A DNA stretch of 64,000 nt from Pseudomonadales bacterium (GTDB taxonomy: Bacteria; Pseudomonadota; Gammaproteobacteria; Pseudomonadales; UBA5862), in NCBI GenBank assembly GCA_024234215.1, contig JACKOQ010000001.1:62001-126000 (forward strand), in the 5' to 3' direction. Below the pieces are notes generated by a model, which was given only the letters and a program-made list of their open reading frames with translations, was not told the origin of the DNA and did not search any database. The position numbers and the translations under genes were made by a program. Of the stretch, positions 42,166 to 50,134 are shown in pieces (the first letter of the stretch is position 1; each line of letters starts with the position of its first letter).

Positions 42166-42365
42166 CATCTGTTCCACCACGCTGATCGAGCGCGACAGCG
42201 GCTGGCTGGGGCCATATTGCTCGGTGGAGTTGAGCGCGGTGCGGGCGAGGCGCACTTTTGTTGGAGCAGCCATCCGTGATAGAGAAAAAAGATCGCTTGG
42301 ATCAGCTTCGTAAAACCGTGGCCCTCAATGCTGTTCCTCTTCATTTTTCCTGCCAAGAGGAAGCT

Positions 42366-42815
42366 TCATTTCTTGGTGAGATTCTTGTGGGCGCCAAGCG
42401 TCGCACCTACAACTGCGCCTGCCGCAGGACCAACAAGCGGCAAAGCCACGCCAATCGCAGCGCCCACCGCCGCTGCAGCGACAGCGTCTTTCACAATCTC
42501 TGATTTAGCTGCCTCGGATGCCAGGAGAGCTGCCTTCGTACCCATGACCTTGCCGATCTCGGTGCCCTTTTGAGTGAGGATACGAAGGTCTTCCTGATCA
42601 AGCTTCCCGTCACCGTCCTGATCCAAGACGGTGGTGATCACGGTTTCGGCTGAATTCTTTACGCAATCAGCCGCAGATATAGCGATCTCAGTGGCAGTGG
42701 TAATAACAGCTTTGGTGGCCTCGGTGGCGGTAGCAGTAGCAGCCTCGGTAACCTCAACAGCAGTGGCAGCGGCCCCTTTGGCGGCCTCTGCAAGTTCGTA
42801 GAGATACTTTCTCAT
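42366..42815 (-). CDS. EF-hand and glycine-zipper protein, unrecognised
   Basis: A 149-residue protein starting at the ATG at 42815 with a strong GGAGGAAC ribosome site. It is very rich in Ala and Thr. Residues 14-60 form a helix-prone Ala/Thr/Glu repeat (TEAATATATEATKAVITTAT). A canonical EF-hand loop DQDGDGKLDQED sits at 65-76. The C-terminus is a membrane-like glycine zipper with Gly at 118, 122, 129, 133, 137 and 141, followed by a basic tail NLTKK. Such a calcium-loop plus GxxxG helix layout suggests a membrane-inserting or pore-like protein, but no family is recognised. It is in accessory DNA next to mnmE. Confidence 0.75.
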   Translation of the reverse strand: MRKYLYELAEAAKGAAATAVEVTEAATATATEATKAVITTATEIAISAADCVKNSAETVITTVLDQDGDGKLDQEDLRILTQKGTEIGKVMGTKAALLASEAAKSEIVKDAVAAAAVGAAIGVALPLVGPAAGAVVGATLGAHKNLTKK

Positions 42816-42916
42816 TGTTCCTCCTCGATTGACGCCAGCAGAATTGGGGAGCTTGGAGTCACGTTTTGTCATCTTACATCTGCGGCATGCACCGGGAACA
42901 GGACTGGGCAGTCTTG

Positions 42917-42937
42917 GGGACAGGTCACAGTTTCCTG
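42917..42937 (+). repeat. Diverged copy of the 10843-10863 repeat, opposite orientation
   Basis: GGGACAGGTCACAGTTTCCTG matches the reverse complement of 10843-10863 at 18 of 21 positions. It lies in the gap between the EF-hand gene and the PIN gene. See the inversion finding for why its placement matters. Confidence 0.45.
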
Positions 42938-43011
42938 CATGCGCTGGACGTGTGTCTGCCCGAGCGAGCCGTCACATCATGAAACAGTGGCAGAAAATTG
43001 CATTTACCCTG

Positions 43012-43494
43012 TTATTCAATGCCATCAAGCATTTCTTCTGCGACTTTCCACGGCAGTCGCCGTCCGTTCGCTCTCATGCTATCCAGGGCCGCCCTAGCCG
43101 CCGCCACGGTGATGCACTGCTCGCGCACCATCTCCACGATCAGCCAGATCGTGCCCTTGACCTCGACCTGTTCTGCTTCTGCCGCTTGCCTCAACGCGGC
43201 ATCACCTGTCAGCAAGGGACATTTCTCGACCTCGGCCAATGCCAGTGCGAACAGGTCATTCCTCCCCGGCTTGGTATGGATCTGGCTCAGCGCCTGAACA
43301 CGCTCGACACTCCTGGCCGACAACGTGCGGGTCTGCAGGCCCATATCCAGCCAATGGGCGTGCTGCTCTTGCAGTTCTTCGAAGTAAAGAACGTCAGGCA
43401 CTGCGAACTGATACCCAAGGCTGAACATTGGCGCGACCAGATCGCCCACTTCCATATCCAGCAGGATATTGGCATCACTGATCAACAGCAGCAT
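43012..43494 (-). CDS. PIN-domain protein, putative toxin of a toxin-antitoxin pair
   Basis: The 160-residue protein begins MLLLISDANILLDMEVGDLV, with Asp7 as the first acidic residue of the PIN nuclease site, and has later acidic positions in GRNDLFALALAEVE and LLTGDAALRQAAE; this is the DUF3368-like PIN layout. PIN toxins cleave RNA. Its start overlaps the 3' end of the upstream XRE-ImmA gene by 20 bases, so the two are coupled. The acidic sites are complete enough to suggest an active enzyme, though the target is unknown. Confidence 0.82.
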   Translation of the reverse strand: MLLLISDANILLDMEVGDLVAPMFSLGYQFAVPDVLYFEELQEQHAHWLDMGLQTRTLSARSVERVQALSQIHTKPGRNDLFALALAEVEKCPLLTGDAALRQAAEAEQVEVKGTIWLIVEMVREQCITVAAARAALDSMRANGRRLPWKVAEEMLDGIE

Positions 43495-44542
43495 CGCCGC
43501 TTTCCATCGAGCGGACGCGCCGGAACTGTTGCAGTGGCATGTTCATCAGCTCAGCGGCCTTCGACTCGCCGATGTATTCTTCAGCCAGCGCGTGGAACAC
43601 CAGTTGCTCGAAGATGTGCGTTTTCTCGGCGGGATAGCCCCGACCGGGCTCCTTGATGTGCCAGCCTTTGGACCGAAATAGCTTGGTCAGGTTATTGCGA
43701 TAGGCGGGCGAGATGATTTCGAGATCTAGGGCTCGATACAGAATTCCGGCCATCGACAGACCGAACTCTTCCTTAAGTAACGCCAACTCTTTGAATTCAA
43801 TGGCATTGCGTGGATTTCCGAGTTTTTCTAGTGCAGACGCACGCGGAAACAGGAAGGCGCCGGCAAAGCGGTTGCACGCCTTTTCTTCACTCAGAGTATC
43901 GCCAAGACGGCCTTCGAGTATGAGATGTCCGAGCTCGTGTGCCAGCGTGAAACGCTGACGATCTCCTGGCCAATGACGCCCGACGACTACAATGGGCATG
44001 CCGGCCACTCGGGCCGCGAGCCCATCAAATTTAATGTCGGCATCGGCGTCGATCATGAAAACTCGAATGCCGTGAGTCTCCAAAACGTCGATCAAATCAG
44101 GGATGGGATCAAAACCCAACTCCCATGCCTCGCGGACACGGTCGGCCTCCTCCTCGATCTGATTCATCGCAGTGATGAGGAGGTCCGGCACCTCGATCGT
44201 GTCGAAGGCCTTTACGGGAGACTGTGGAAAAAGGTTCTCCAATTCGACGCGGCGTTCGATTTGATCGATCACTTCGTGAGTAATCGTGTCCAGCCGTTTT
44301 TTGGGCAAGGAGCTACGTTTACGGTACTCAATGCCGTCAAGATCGACCGTTTCTGGGCGGAAGAAATATTCGGTACGCACCTGAAGCGCCCGCGACAGCC
44401 CGATCAGGATATCGCTCGATGGCATGGCGATGCCGTCTTCATATTTTTTGATGGCCGCGTGCGACACCCCGACGCGTTCCCCTAGATCACGCAGGGATAG
44501 CCCAGCCGCTTTTCGAGCCCGATGCAGCCGAATGCTGAACAT
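43475..44542 (-). CDS. XRE-family regulator with ImmA/IrrE metallopeptidase domain
   Basis: The 355-residue protein has an N-terminal XRE helix-turn-helix (residues about 5-60, GLSLRDLGERVGVSHAAIKK) and an ImmA/IrrE (DUF955) peptidase domain with the zinc motif HELGH at 202-206 followed by a Glu in LSEEKACNRFAGAFLFP. Proteins of this architecture precede PIN-like proteins in many genomes and act as antitoxin and regulator. A palindromic element lies just upstream (44579-44615). Base composition is less GC-rich than its neighbours, consistent with transfer. Confidence 0.87.
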   Translation of the reverse strand: MFSIRLHRARKAAGLSLRDLGERVGVSHAAIKKYEDGIAMPSSDILIGLSRALQVRTEYFFRPETVDLDGIEYRKRSSLPKKRLDTITHEVIDQIERRVELENLFPQSPVKAFDTIEVPDLLITAMNQIEEEADRVREAWELGFDPIPDLIDVLETHGIRVFMIDADADIKFDGLAARVAGMPIVVVGRHWPGDRQRFTLAHELGHLILEGRLGDTLSEEKACNRFAGAFLFPRASALEKLGNPRNAIEFKELALLKEEFGLSMAGILYRALDLEIISPAYRNNLTKLFRSKGWHIKEPGRGYPAEKTHIFEQLVFHALAEEYIGESKAAELMNMPLQQFRRVRSMESGDAAVDQ

Positions 44543-44578
44543 GACCGTTTTTTCAAACCTGAGAGTGTGGTTGATGAG

Positions 44579-44615
44579 GTTTACAAAAAATATTCATATG
44601 TATGGGAATGTAAAC
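44579..44615 (-). promoter_or_regulatory. Inverted repeat at promoter of XRE-ImmA/PIN pair
   Basis: GTTTACA (44579-44585) and TGTAAAC (44609-44615) form a perfect 7-bp inverted repeat with a 23-base AT-rich spacer, 37 bases upstream of the regulator's start. On the minus strand TTTACA followed by 16 bases and TATTTT could serve as -35 and -10. The overlap suggests autoregulation by the XRE domain. Confidence 0.5.
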
Positions 44616-44794
44616 ATTATCTGCTGCCCGTTCAAGACTCAAGTGAGATGAATCGATGACTTCGAGCACGCAGGATCGGTGTGATGGGAGGCGGTATAGA
44701 TTCAATATAAAAGTATGGGGCCGCGGCAGCACGTGATCACGCCTTGATGTCGTGTGCCACGAATCAGTCGTGGCGCGGCCACTGTTGAGCGGGT

Positions 44795-45910
44795 TCAGAT
44801 TCCACCCGACTCCCGCCGATCGAACGACACGCCCTTCACCAACGCCCACACGGGCATGCCGACGGACAGCCCCAGACTCGCCACCGCCTCGCGGGTGATG
44901 CGCGCGCGCACGTGCTGGGCCGGGGTGCCGGCGAGTTCGAGCAGCACCTCGGCGTAGGCGTCGGCCGGAGCGGCATCGATACGCAGCACGTGCGCCTGCA
45001 GTTGGTTGCGGATGCTGACGCCCTCGACGCGGGCGAGCGCGATGGCGACATCCCGCGCCCGCACGCGCAGGCGCACCCGTGTGCCGGGCGCGGCGTCGAT
45101 TTGCGGCAGCGTCAGGTGCTGGCCGGACAGGTCGAGTTCGGTCAGCGCGTAGTCGGCCACTTGCCGCTGCACGGTGGCGTCGAGCAGGGCGCCGGCCTCG
45201 AAGTGGCCGGACACGGCCTCGGCCTCCGGGCGCTCCAGCACGCTGTGCACCTCGCCGCGCGCCACCACGCGCCCATTGGTGAGGATGAGTACCTCGTCGG
45301 CGAGCTGGGCGACTTCCTCCACGGCGTGCGAGACGTAGATCAGTGGTATGCCGAAGCGAGCGGGCAGGGCGCGGATGTAGGGCAGCAGCTCGGCCTTGCG
45401 TTTTAGGTCCAGCGCCGACAGTGGCTCGTCCAGCAGCAGCAGGCGCGGGTTGGCGAGCAGCGCGCGGGCGATGGCCACGCGCTGGCGCTCGCCGCCGGAC
45501 AGGCCGGCCGTGCGCCGCTCCAGCAGCGGCATCAGATCGAGCGCAGACATCACCTCGTCCAGCGCCGGTGCCGGCGCGCCGCCGTTGGCCGGCCGGGCGC
45601 GCTGTTGCGCGAAGCGCAGGTTGCCGCGCACGCGGCGGTGCGCGAACAAGCGCGCGTCCTGGAACACGTAGCCGATGCCGCGCCGGTATGGCAGCAGATT
45701 CACGCCGGCCGCGCTGTCGGCGAGCAGCGCGCCGCCGAGCGCGATGCGCGCGCGCTGCGGCGTCTCCAGACCCGCCAGCGCGCGCAGCAGCGTGCTCTTG
45801 CCGCTGCCCGACGCGCCCATCACGGCGGTGATGCCGGTCAGCTCCAGCGTTTCGTCCAGCTCCAGCGCAAAGCCGGCGCGGTGCAGCGCGAGGGCGACGT
45901 CGAGCCTCAT
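44795..45910 (-). CDS. modC: Molybdate ABC transporter ATP-binding protein
   Basis: ModC energises molybdate import. The 371-residue protein has Walker A GASGSGKST at 32-40, the Q-loop region GYVFQDARLFAHRRVRGNL, the signature LSGGERQRVAIARALL and Walker B LLLLDEPLSALD. The C-terminal 130 residues form Mop-type domains that bind molybdate (ARDVAIALARVEGVSIRNQL). The start ATG at 45910 overlaps the modB stop by 4 bases. The GC content of the mod genes is high and third-position bias strong. Confidence 0.96.
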   Translation of the reverse strand: MRLDVALALHRAGFALELDETLELTGITAVMGASGSGKSTLLRALAGLETPQRARIALGGALLADSAAGVNLLPYRRGIGYVFQDARLFAHRRVRGNLRFAQQRARPANGGAPAPALDEVMSALDLMPLLERRTAGLSGGERQRVAIARALLANPRLLLLDEPLSALDLKRKAELLPYIRALPARFGIPLIYVSHAVEEVAQLADEVLILTNGRVVARGEVHSVLERPEAEAVSGHFEAGALLDATVQRQVADYALTELDLSGQHLTLPQIDAAPGTRVRLRVRARDVAIALARVEGVSIRNQLQAHVLRIDAAPADAYAEVLLELAGTPAQHVRARITREAVASLGLSVGMPVWALVKGVSFDRRESGGI

Positions 45911-46578
45911 GCGGCGTGTACCGGGTAGCGGCGGTTCAACACATACACCAGCACCAGCACCGCGAACGAGAACGCCAGGAGGCCGGCCGAGAGCACATGC
46001 GCGGCGGCGAAGTTGAGCGTCTCGACCTGCTCGTAGATGGCGATCGAGATCACCCGCGTGCGGCCGGGGATGTTGCCGCCCACCATCAGCACCACGCCGA
46101 ACTCGCCGAGCGTGTGGGCGAAGCCGAGCACGATGGCGGTGAGATAGCCGCGCGCCGCAAGCGGACTCGCCACCGTGAAGAAGGCATCGAGCGGGCGGGC
46201 GCCGAGCACCGCGGCGGCTTCCAGCGGCCCGCGGCCGACCGCCTCGAACGCGGCCTGGAGCGGCTGCACCACGAACGGCAGTGAGTAGAGCATCGACGCC
46301 AGCACGAGGCCGCTGAACGAGAAGGTGAGCGTTTCTCCGGTCAGCGCGAGCCACGGCGCGCCGAGCGCGCCGCCCGGTGCGAACAGCACCAACAGATAAA
46401 ACCCGAGCACCGTCGGCGGCAGCACCAGCGGCAGCGCCGTGACGGCCTCGACGAGCGGCTTCACCCGTGTGCGGGTGTGCGCCAGCCACCAGGCGAGCGG
46501 CGTGCCGACGATGAGCAGCAGCGCCACCGTCACCGCCGCCAGGCGCAGCGTGAGCCAGACCGGGGCGAGGTCGATCAT
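45907..46578 (-). CDS. modB: Molybdate ABC transporter permease
   Basis: ModB is the membrane subunit of the molybdate importer. The 223-residue protein has five to six hydrophobic helices and the permease coupling motif in RPLDAFFTVASPLAARGYL followed by GFAHTLGEFGVVLMVGGNIP, the typical EAA-like loop of ModB. ATG 46578 is preferred; an in-frame TTG at 46590 would add four residues. It lies between modA and modC, overlapping the latter by 4 bases. Confidence 0.95.
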   Translation of the reverse strand: MIDLAPVWLTLRLAAVTVALLLIVGTPLAWWLAHTRTRVKPLVEAVTALPLVLPPTVLGFYLLVLFAPGGALGAPWLALTGETLTFSFSGLVLASMLYSLPFVVQPLQAAFEAVGRGPLEAAAVLGARPLDAFFTVASPLAARGYLTAIVLGFAHTLGEFGVVLMVGGNIPGRTRVISIAIYEQVETLNFAAAHVLSAGLLAFSFAVLVLVYVLNRRYPVHAA

Positions 46579-46593
46579 TTCAAGGGGCAAGGT

Positions 46594-47355
46594 TCAAGGG
46601 GGTGGCAGGTCGTAGCCGAGCGATTCGATCACTTCTCGCGCCGCGGGCGTCTTGAGGTAGTCGAGCAGCGCCTTGGCGGCCGGGTTGCTCTTGGCACGCG
46701 TGATCAGGATGGCGTCCTGCCTGAGGGGCGGATAGAGAGTTTGCGGTACTAGCCACTGGCTGCCCGGCTTGTTGCCGGCGAGCACCGACGAGTAGGCCAC
46801 GAACGCCACCTCGGCGGCGCCGCTGCCGATCATGGCGTACACCTGACCGATGTCCTCGGCGCGGACGATCTTCTCCTGCAGGCCGGCCCACAGGCCAAGC
46901 TGCTCGAGGGTGCGTTGCGCCGCCGCGCCGTAGGGCGCGACCGCCGGGTTGGCGATGGCCAGATGCCGGAACGCGCCGGCTTTCAGGTACGCCTCGCCGT
47001 CGCCGAAGGCGCCCGGCTGCGGACTCCACAGCACGAGGCGCCCAATCGCGTAGGTGAAGCGCGACACCGGCACGCCGAGACCCGACTTGGCGAGCGCTTC
47101 GGGCCGCTCGGCGTCCGCCGACAGCAGCACGTCGAACGGTGCGCCCTGCTGAATCTGCTGCAGGAACTTGCCGGACGAGCCCAGCACCACGGTGAGCTGA
47201 TGGCCGCTGGCCTGCTCGAAGGCGGGTTCGATGCGTGCCATCGCTGCGGCGAAGTTGGCGGCCACCGCGGCGACGACCTCCTCGGCGCAGGCGGCGGGCA
47301 GGGCGAGCAGCAGCACGGCGGTGAGCGCGACGCGGCGCGGGATCGAACAGGGCAT
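46594..47355 (-). CDS. modA: Molybdate-binding periplasmic protein
   Basis: ModA is the periplasmic receptor for molybdate (and tungstate). The 253-residue protein has a signal peptide (RRVALTAVLLLALPAACA) and the family pattern VAANFAAAMARIEPAFEQAS, VLGSSGKFLQQIQQGAPFDV and LSADAERPEAL, with the oxyanion-binding Ser residues in GSSGK. Downstream AIANPAVAPYGAAAQ and GSGAAEVAFVAYS are also typical. It is downstream of the porin gene and 15 bases upstream of modB. Confidence 0.95.
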   Translation of the reverse strand: MPCSIPRRVALTAVLLLALPAACAEEVVAAVAANFAAAMARIEPAFEQASGHQLTVVLGSSGKFLQQIQQGAPFDVLLSADAERPEALAKSGLGVPVSRFTYAIGRLVLWSPQPGAFGDGEAYLKAGAFRHLAIANPAVAPYGAAAQRTLEQLGLWAGLQEKIVRAEDIGQVYAMIGSGAAEVAFVAYSSVLAGNKPGSQWLVPQTLYPPLRQDAILITRAKSNPAAKALLDYLKTPAAREVIESLGYDLPPP

Positions 47356-47383
47356 GGTGCAGCTCCTCGATGAGTCGTGTGGG

Positions 47384-48715
47384 TCAGAAATCGATGTGCA
47401 GACGCGTGCCGAGGATCGACGGCTCGTCGTGGTTGGCCGCGTTGCCGGGCCGGTCGAGCTCCAGCACGCGGATGTAATTGAACATGACGCGGATGTTGGA
47501 GGTGAGGTAGCCGTTGACTGCCAGCGTCAAATTGCGTTCCTGGCCACCAACGATGCCGCTGTCGTTCAGATCCACCTCGCTGAGGCGGGCGGCGAGCTCC
47601 CAGGCGCCGAAGCCACCAAGACCGATGCTGCCGTTCGGCGTGACGCGATCGAACACGCCTTCGGATACTTTGTAGGGGCGACGTTCGCCGGTCATCAACC
47701 ATGCCGCCTGCGCGTACCAGCCCGAGAAGTCCGCGTCCCCCGCAGTGTCGTCGCGTTCGAGTGCCGTGTGCATGTATTCGGACTGGAAGGTCACCGGGCC
47801 CCACCGGCTCGCCAGTTCCGCATTGGTGGAGACGAAGTCATCGGTGTTGGCGAGGATGCCGGTGTCGACCAGATAGACGCCGGTCAGGTTCGACTCCGGT
47901 CGACTGCGAAAGCGCAGCGCGTTGCTGGAGTCGTTCGGATCGTGTCGGCGAACGCCGGCGCCGAGGTGCAGCACCGCATCGGGCTTCAGGATGGGCGCGT
48001 AGGTGGTGCGGGCCGCGACATCCCTGCCTTCGTCGCCTTCCTTGTCGACGTCGCCGTCGGGCTTTTCGCCGAACAGACCACCCGCCAGACTCCAGTTGCT
48101 GCCGGCGCTGCGCAATTCGGCGCCGATGCCGCGGCCGGGTGTCAGGATGTCGTTGACGCCGCGCTCCAGGAAGATCGTCGTGTTGTCGCTCGTGAGCTGC
48201 TCCATGCCGAAGGGCATCTTGAAGTTGCCCACCGTGAGCAATGCCGGGGCGAAGCCCTTGTAGCGCAGCCAGGCATCGGTGATGCCCTTGTTGCGCGCGG
48301 CGGAGTCGACGAATTCATACTCGAACAGGTAGTCGAAATCGCGCGCCAGCGTGCCGCGCATGTACATGCGCGCGCGGCGGAAATCGGTGCCGTTGCCCAG
48401 ATCCTGCTTGTCCTGGTCGTAATGCGCGGTGTCGACATCGATCCGGCCGCCGGCCTGGAAGCTGAAGTCGCCGCTCGGCGACTGGAATTTCAGGCTCTTG
48501 CCATCGGTGACCGGGCGGATCACGGCGGCCGATTCGACCTTTTGCCGTGCCTGGCGCTCGGCATCGAGCTGGGATTGCAGTTGGCCGACCAGCCGTTCGA
48601 GCTGGTCGAGCCGCTGCTGCATGGACTCGATGTTGGCCGATGCATCGGCAGCCTGTGCCTGGCTGAATGCGAAGATCGCCGCCAGCGTTGCGGCGATGAG
48701 GGTCGGGCGTGGCAT
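47384..48715 (-). CDS. OprP/OprO-type outer membrane porin in the molybdate operon
   Basis: The 443-residue protein has a signal peptide (RPTLIAATLAAIFAFSQAQA), a short periplasmic coiled coil (residues about 25-65, SMQQRLDQLERLVGQLQSQL), and then a beta-barrel sequence of alternating aromatic and polar residues, typical of the phosphate-selective porin O/P family (FRRARMYMRGTLARDFDYLF, GFAPALLTVGNFKMPFGMEQ) and ending in a C-terminal Phe. Members carry oxyanions such as phosphate or pyrophosphate. Placement between modE and modA suggests molybdate passage across the outer membrane, an inference from context alone. Confidence 0.88.
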   Translation of the reverse strand: MPRPTLIAATLAAIFAFSQAQAADASANIESMQQRLDQLERLVGQLQSQLDAERQARQKVESAAVIRPVTDGKSLKFQSPSGDFSFQAGGRIDVDTAHYDQDKQDLGNGTDFRRARMYMRGTLARDFDYLFEYEFVDSAARNKGITDAWLRYKGFAPALLTVGNFKMPFGMEQLTSDNTTIFLERGVNDILTPGRGIGAELRSAGSNWSLAGGLFGEKPDGDVDKEGDEGRDVAARTTYAPILKPDAVLHLGAGVRRHDPNDSSNALRFRSRPESNLTGVYLVDTGILANTDDFVSTNAELASRWGPVTFQSEYMHTALERDDTAGDADFSGWYAQAAWLMTGERRPYKVSEGVFDRVTPNGSIGLGGFGAWELAARLSEVDLNDSGIVGGQERNLTLAVNGYLTSNIRVMFNYIRVLELDRPGNAANHDEPSILGTRLHIDF

Positions 48716-48752
48716 GGTGTCTTCCCCGGGATATGTGGATTGGTCGGGGGGC

Positions 48753-49553
48753 TCAGGCGTTGACGCCCAGGATCACGCTGCCGGCCTTGAACACCGCGCA
48801 GGCCGGCGTGCCAACGGCGAGCGCCAGGCTGTCGAGGCTGTCGTTGGTGATGATGGCGCTGACCGCGCTGCCGCCCGGCAGATCGATGACGACGTCGCTG
48901 TTGACCGCGCCGCGGGTGATGCGCGAGACGGTGCCGCACAGACGGTTGCGGGCTGATAGTTTGATGGCTGGGTCGTCGAGCATGACCATCACCGAGGGCG
49001 CCGTGACCAGCGTCCACACCTCGCTGCCAGGGCCGAGCTGAAGTTCACCCAGACTCTCCATCGTGACGGTGGCGACCAGACGATCGCGGTCGTTCAGGGC
49101 GACGGTCACCTCGGCATTCACCGCACCGAGGCGGATGCCGGTCACAGTGCCGAAGAACTGATTGCGGGCACTGGTTTTCACGGCGAACCTCCGCAGCAGT
49201 GGCAGGATGTCGGGGTGGTCGAGCTGTGCATGCAGCCCGCTCATGAAGCGGCGCTGCTGTTCCTGCACCGCGCGGTGGGTGTGCAGCAGCCGTTTGCCAG
49301 CCGGCGTCAGCCGCGTGCCGCCGCCATCGCTGCCGCCGCTTTGCGTCACCAACAGCGCCTCGCCGGCCAGATTGCGCAGCGCATCGACCGCGTTCCAGGC
49401 AGCGCGGTAACTCATGCTCAGGCTTTTGGCGGCCTGGGTGATCGAGCCGGTCTGCTCGATCTGCTCCAGCAACTGCATTCGACGGTCGTCAGGGAGGCTC
49501 CACTGAGGTGAAACGGGCTCGACCGTTTTGTTGTTCGCCCGCTGTTTGCGCAT
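48753..49553 (-). CDS. modE: Molybdate-responsive transcriptional regulator ModE
   Basis: ModE senses molybdate and usually represses mod genes. The 266-residue protein has an N-terminal winged helix (about 26-90, SITQAAKSLSMSYRAAWNAV) and two Mop domains (about 128-193 and 199-265) that each begin with TSARNQFFGTV or LSARNRLCGTV. Length is the full E. coli-type form. The start codon is 4 bases from a perfect palindrome (49558-49595). It heads modE-porin-modA-modB-modC on the minus strand. Confidence 0.95.
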   Translation of the reverse strand: MRKQRANNKTVEPVSPQWSLPDDRRMQLLEQIEQTGSITQAAKSLSMSYRAAWNAVDALRNLAGEALLVTQSGGSDGGGTRLTPAGKRLLHTHRAVQEQQRRFMSGLHAQLDHPDILPLLRRFAVKTSARNQFFGTVTGIRLGAVNAEVTVALNDRDRLVATVTMESLGELQLGPGSEVWTLVTAPSVMVMLDDPAIKLSARNRLCGTVSRITRGAVNSDVVIDLPGGSAVSAIITNDSLDSLALAVGTPACAVFKAGSVILGVNA

Positions 49554-49557
49554 CGCC

Positions 49558-49595
49558 CTGCTACCGTTATGCAGATATGTGCATAACGGTAGCAG
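49558..49595 (-). promoter_or_regulatory. Probable ModE operator palindrome
   Basis: CTGCTACCGTTATGC (49558-49572) and its perfect complement GCATAACGGTAGCAG (49581-49595) flank the 8-base spacer AGATATGT. The core CGTTATGC-N8-GCATAACG resembles the ModE consensus CGTTATATA...TATATAACG. It abuts the modE start, so the protein probably represses its own operon. The arms are longer and more symmetric than a typical ModE box. Confidence 0.7.
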
Positions 49596-49726
49596 GCTGT
49601 TTCACCCTGCACAAGATCCGCTGCAATCCTTGGTGGGCGCTGAAGGTTCGGAAGGATCTGTCAGGAACCGAGGAGGGGCACCCGTCGGCTGCGATCGTGC
49701 CGGTGGAAGCCCCTTCGCCAAGGCGG

Positions 49727-49761
49727 TTGCGTTATCGTTGCTGGTCGATTCTTGCTATGCT
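49727..49761 (+). promoter_or_regulatory. Possible extended -10 promoter upstream of 49801 gene
   Basis: TGCTATGCT at 49753-49761 fits an extended -10 element (TGnTATnnT). The -35 candidate TTATCG at 49732-49737 with an 18-base spacer is weak. It is placed about 40 bases upstream of the start of the small gene at 49801. Confidence 0.35.
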
Positions 49762-49800
49762 TGCGCCGCTGCAACCAGACTGCGCCAGCGGGAGTTCCTC

Positions 49801-50100
49801 ATGCACAACGAATCCAATGCCTTTGAGCAGGCCGCCCAGCGGTCGATCGATCTGGCCAATGAGCTGGCGGAGCGGCAGATCGATGCAGATCTGTGGGAGA
49901 TTGCCGATGGCACGCTGTCGGGGGCGATCCACTACTGGCTCTTTTCGCGCCAACCCTGCCCCGACCGTGACTGTGATGACTGCGCACCGGTGGCGACCGC
50001 CGAACTGCGGCTGCAGACGCTGCTGAAGCTGGTCCGCGAGCTGGCCGAAGAGAGCCTCTACTACCACAGCCCGAGCGACCACAACGCCGCCCACGGCTGA
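49801..50100 (+). CDS. Small acidic cysteine-containing protein, unrecognised
   Basis: A 99-residue acidic protein starting MHNESNAFEQAAQRSIDLAN, with a Shine-Dalgarno-like GGGAG 6 bases upstream. The middle has the cluster CPDRDCDDCAP, three cysteines within nine residues, which could bind a metal; the remainder is helical. No signal peptide or membrane segment is visible. It is convergent with the hydantoinase gene. I do not recognise the family. Confidence 0.7.
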   Translation: MHNESNAFEQAAQRSIDLANELAERQIDADLWEIADGTLSGAIHYWLFSRQPCPDRDCDDCAPVATAELRLQTLLKLVRELAEESLYYHSPSDHNAAHG

Positions 50101-50116
50101 CCTCTGATGCCTGCTG

Positions 50117-50134
50117 CCGGGAGGTCACTCCCGG
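50117..50134. terminator. Hairpin between convergent genes at 50.1 kb
   Basis: CCGGGAG (50117-50123) pairs with CTCCCGG (50128-50134) around GTCA; it overlaps the stop of the hydantoinase gene. No strong T run follows on either side, so termination is only possible. Confidence 0.35.

Noticed and set aside
42145..42279. 43-codon minus-strand frame (MAAPTKVRLARTALNSTEQY...) after mnmE
   Set aside because: It looks partly protein-like but lacks a ribosome site, overlaps the conserved end of mnmE and matches nothing I recognise.
44730..44735. CACGTG core upstream of modC as a parS site
   Set aside because: Flanking bases do not fit the parS consensus on either side.
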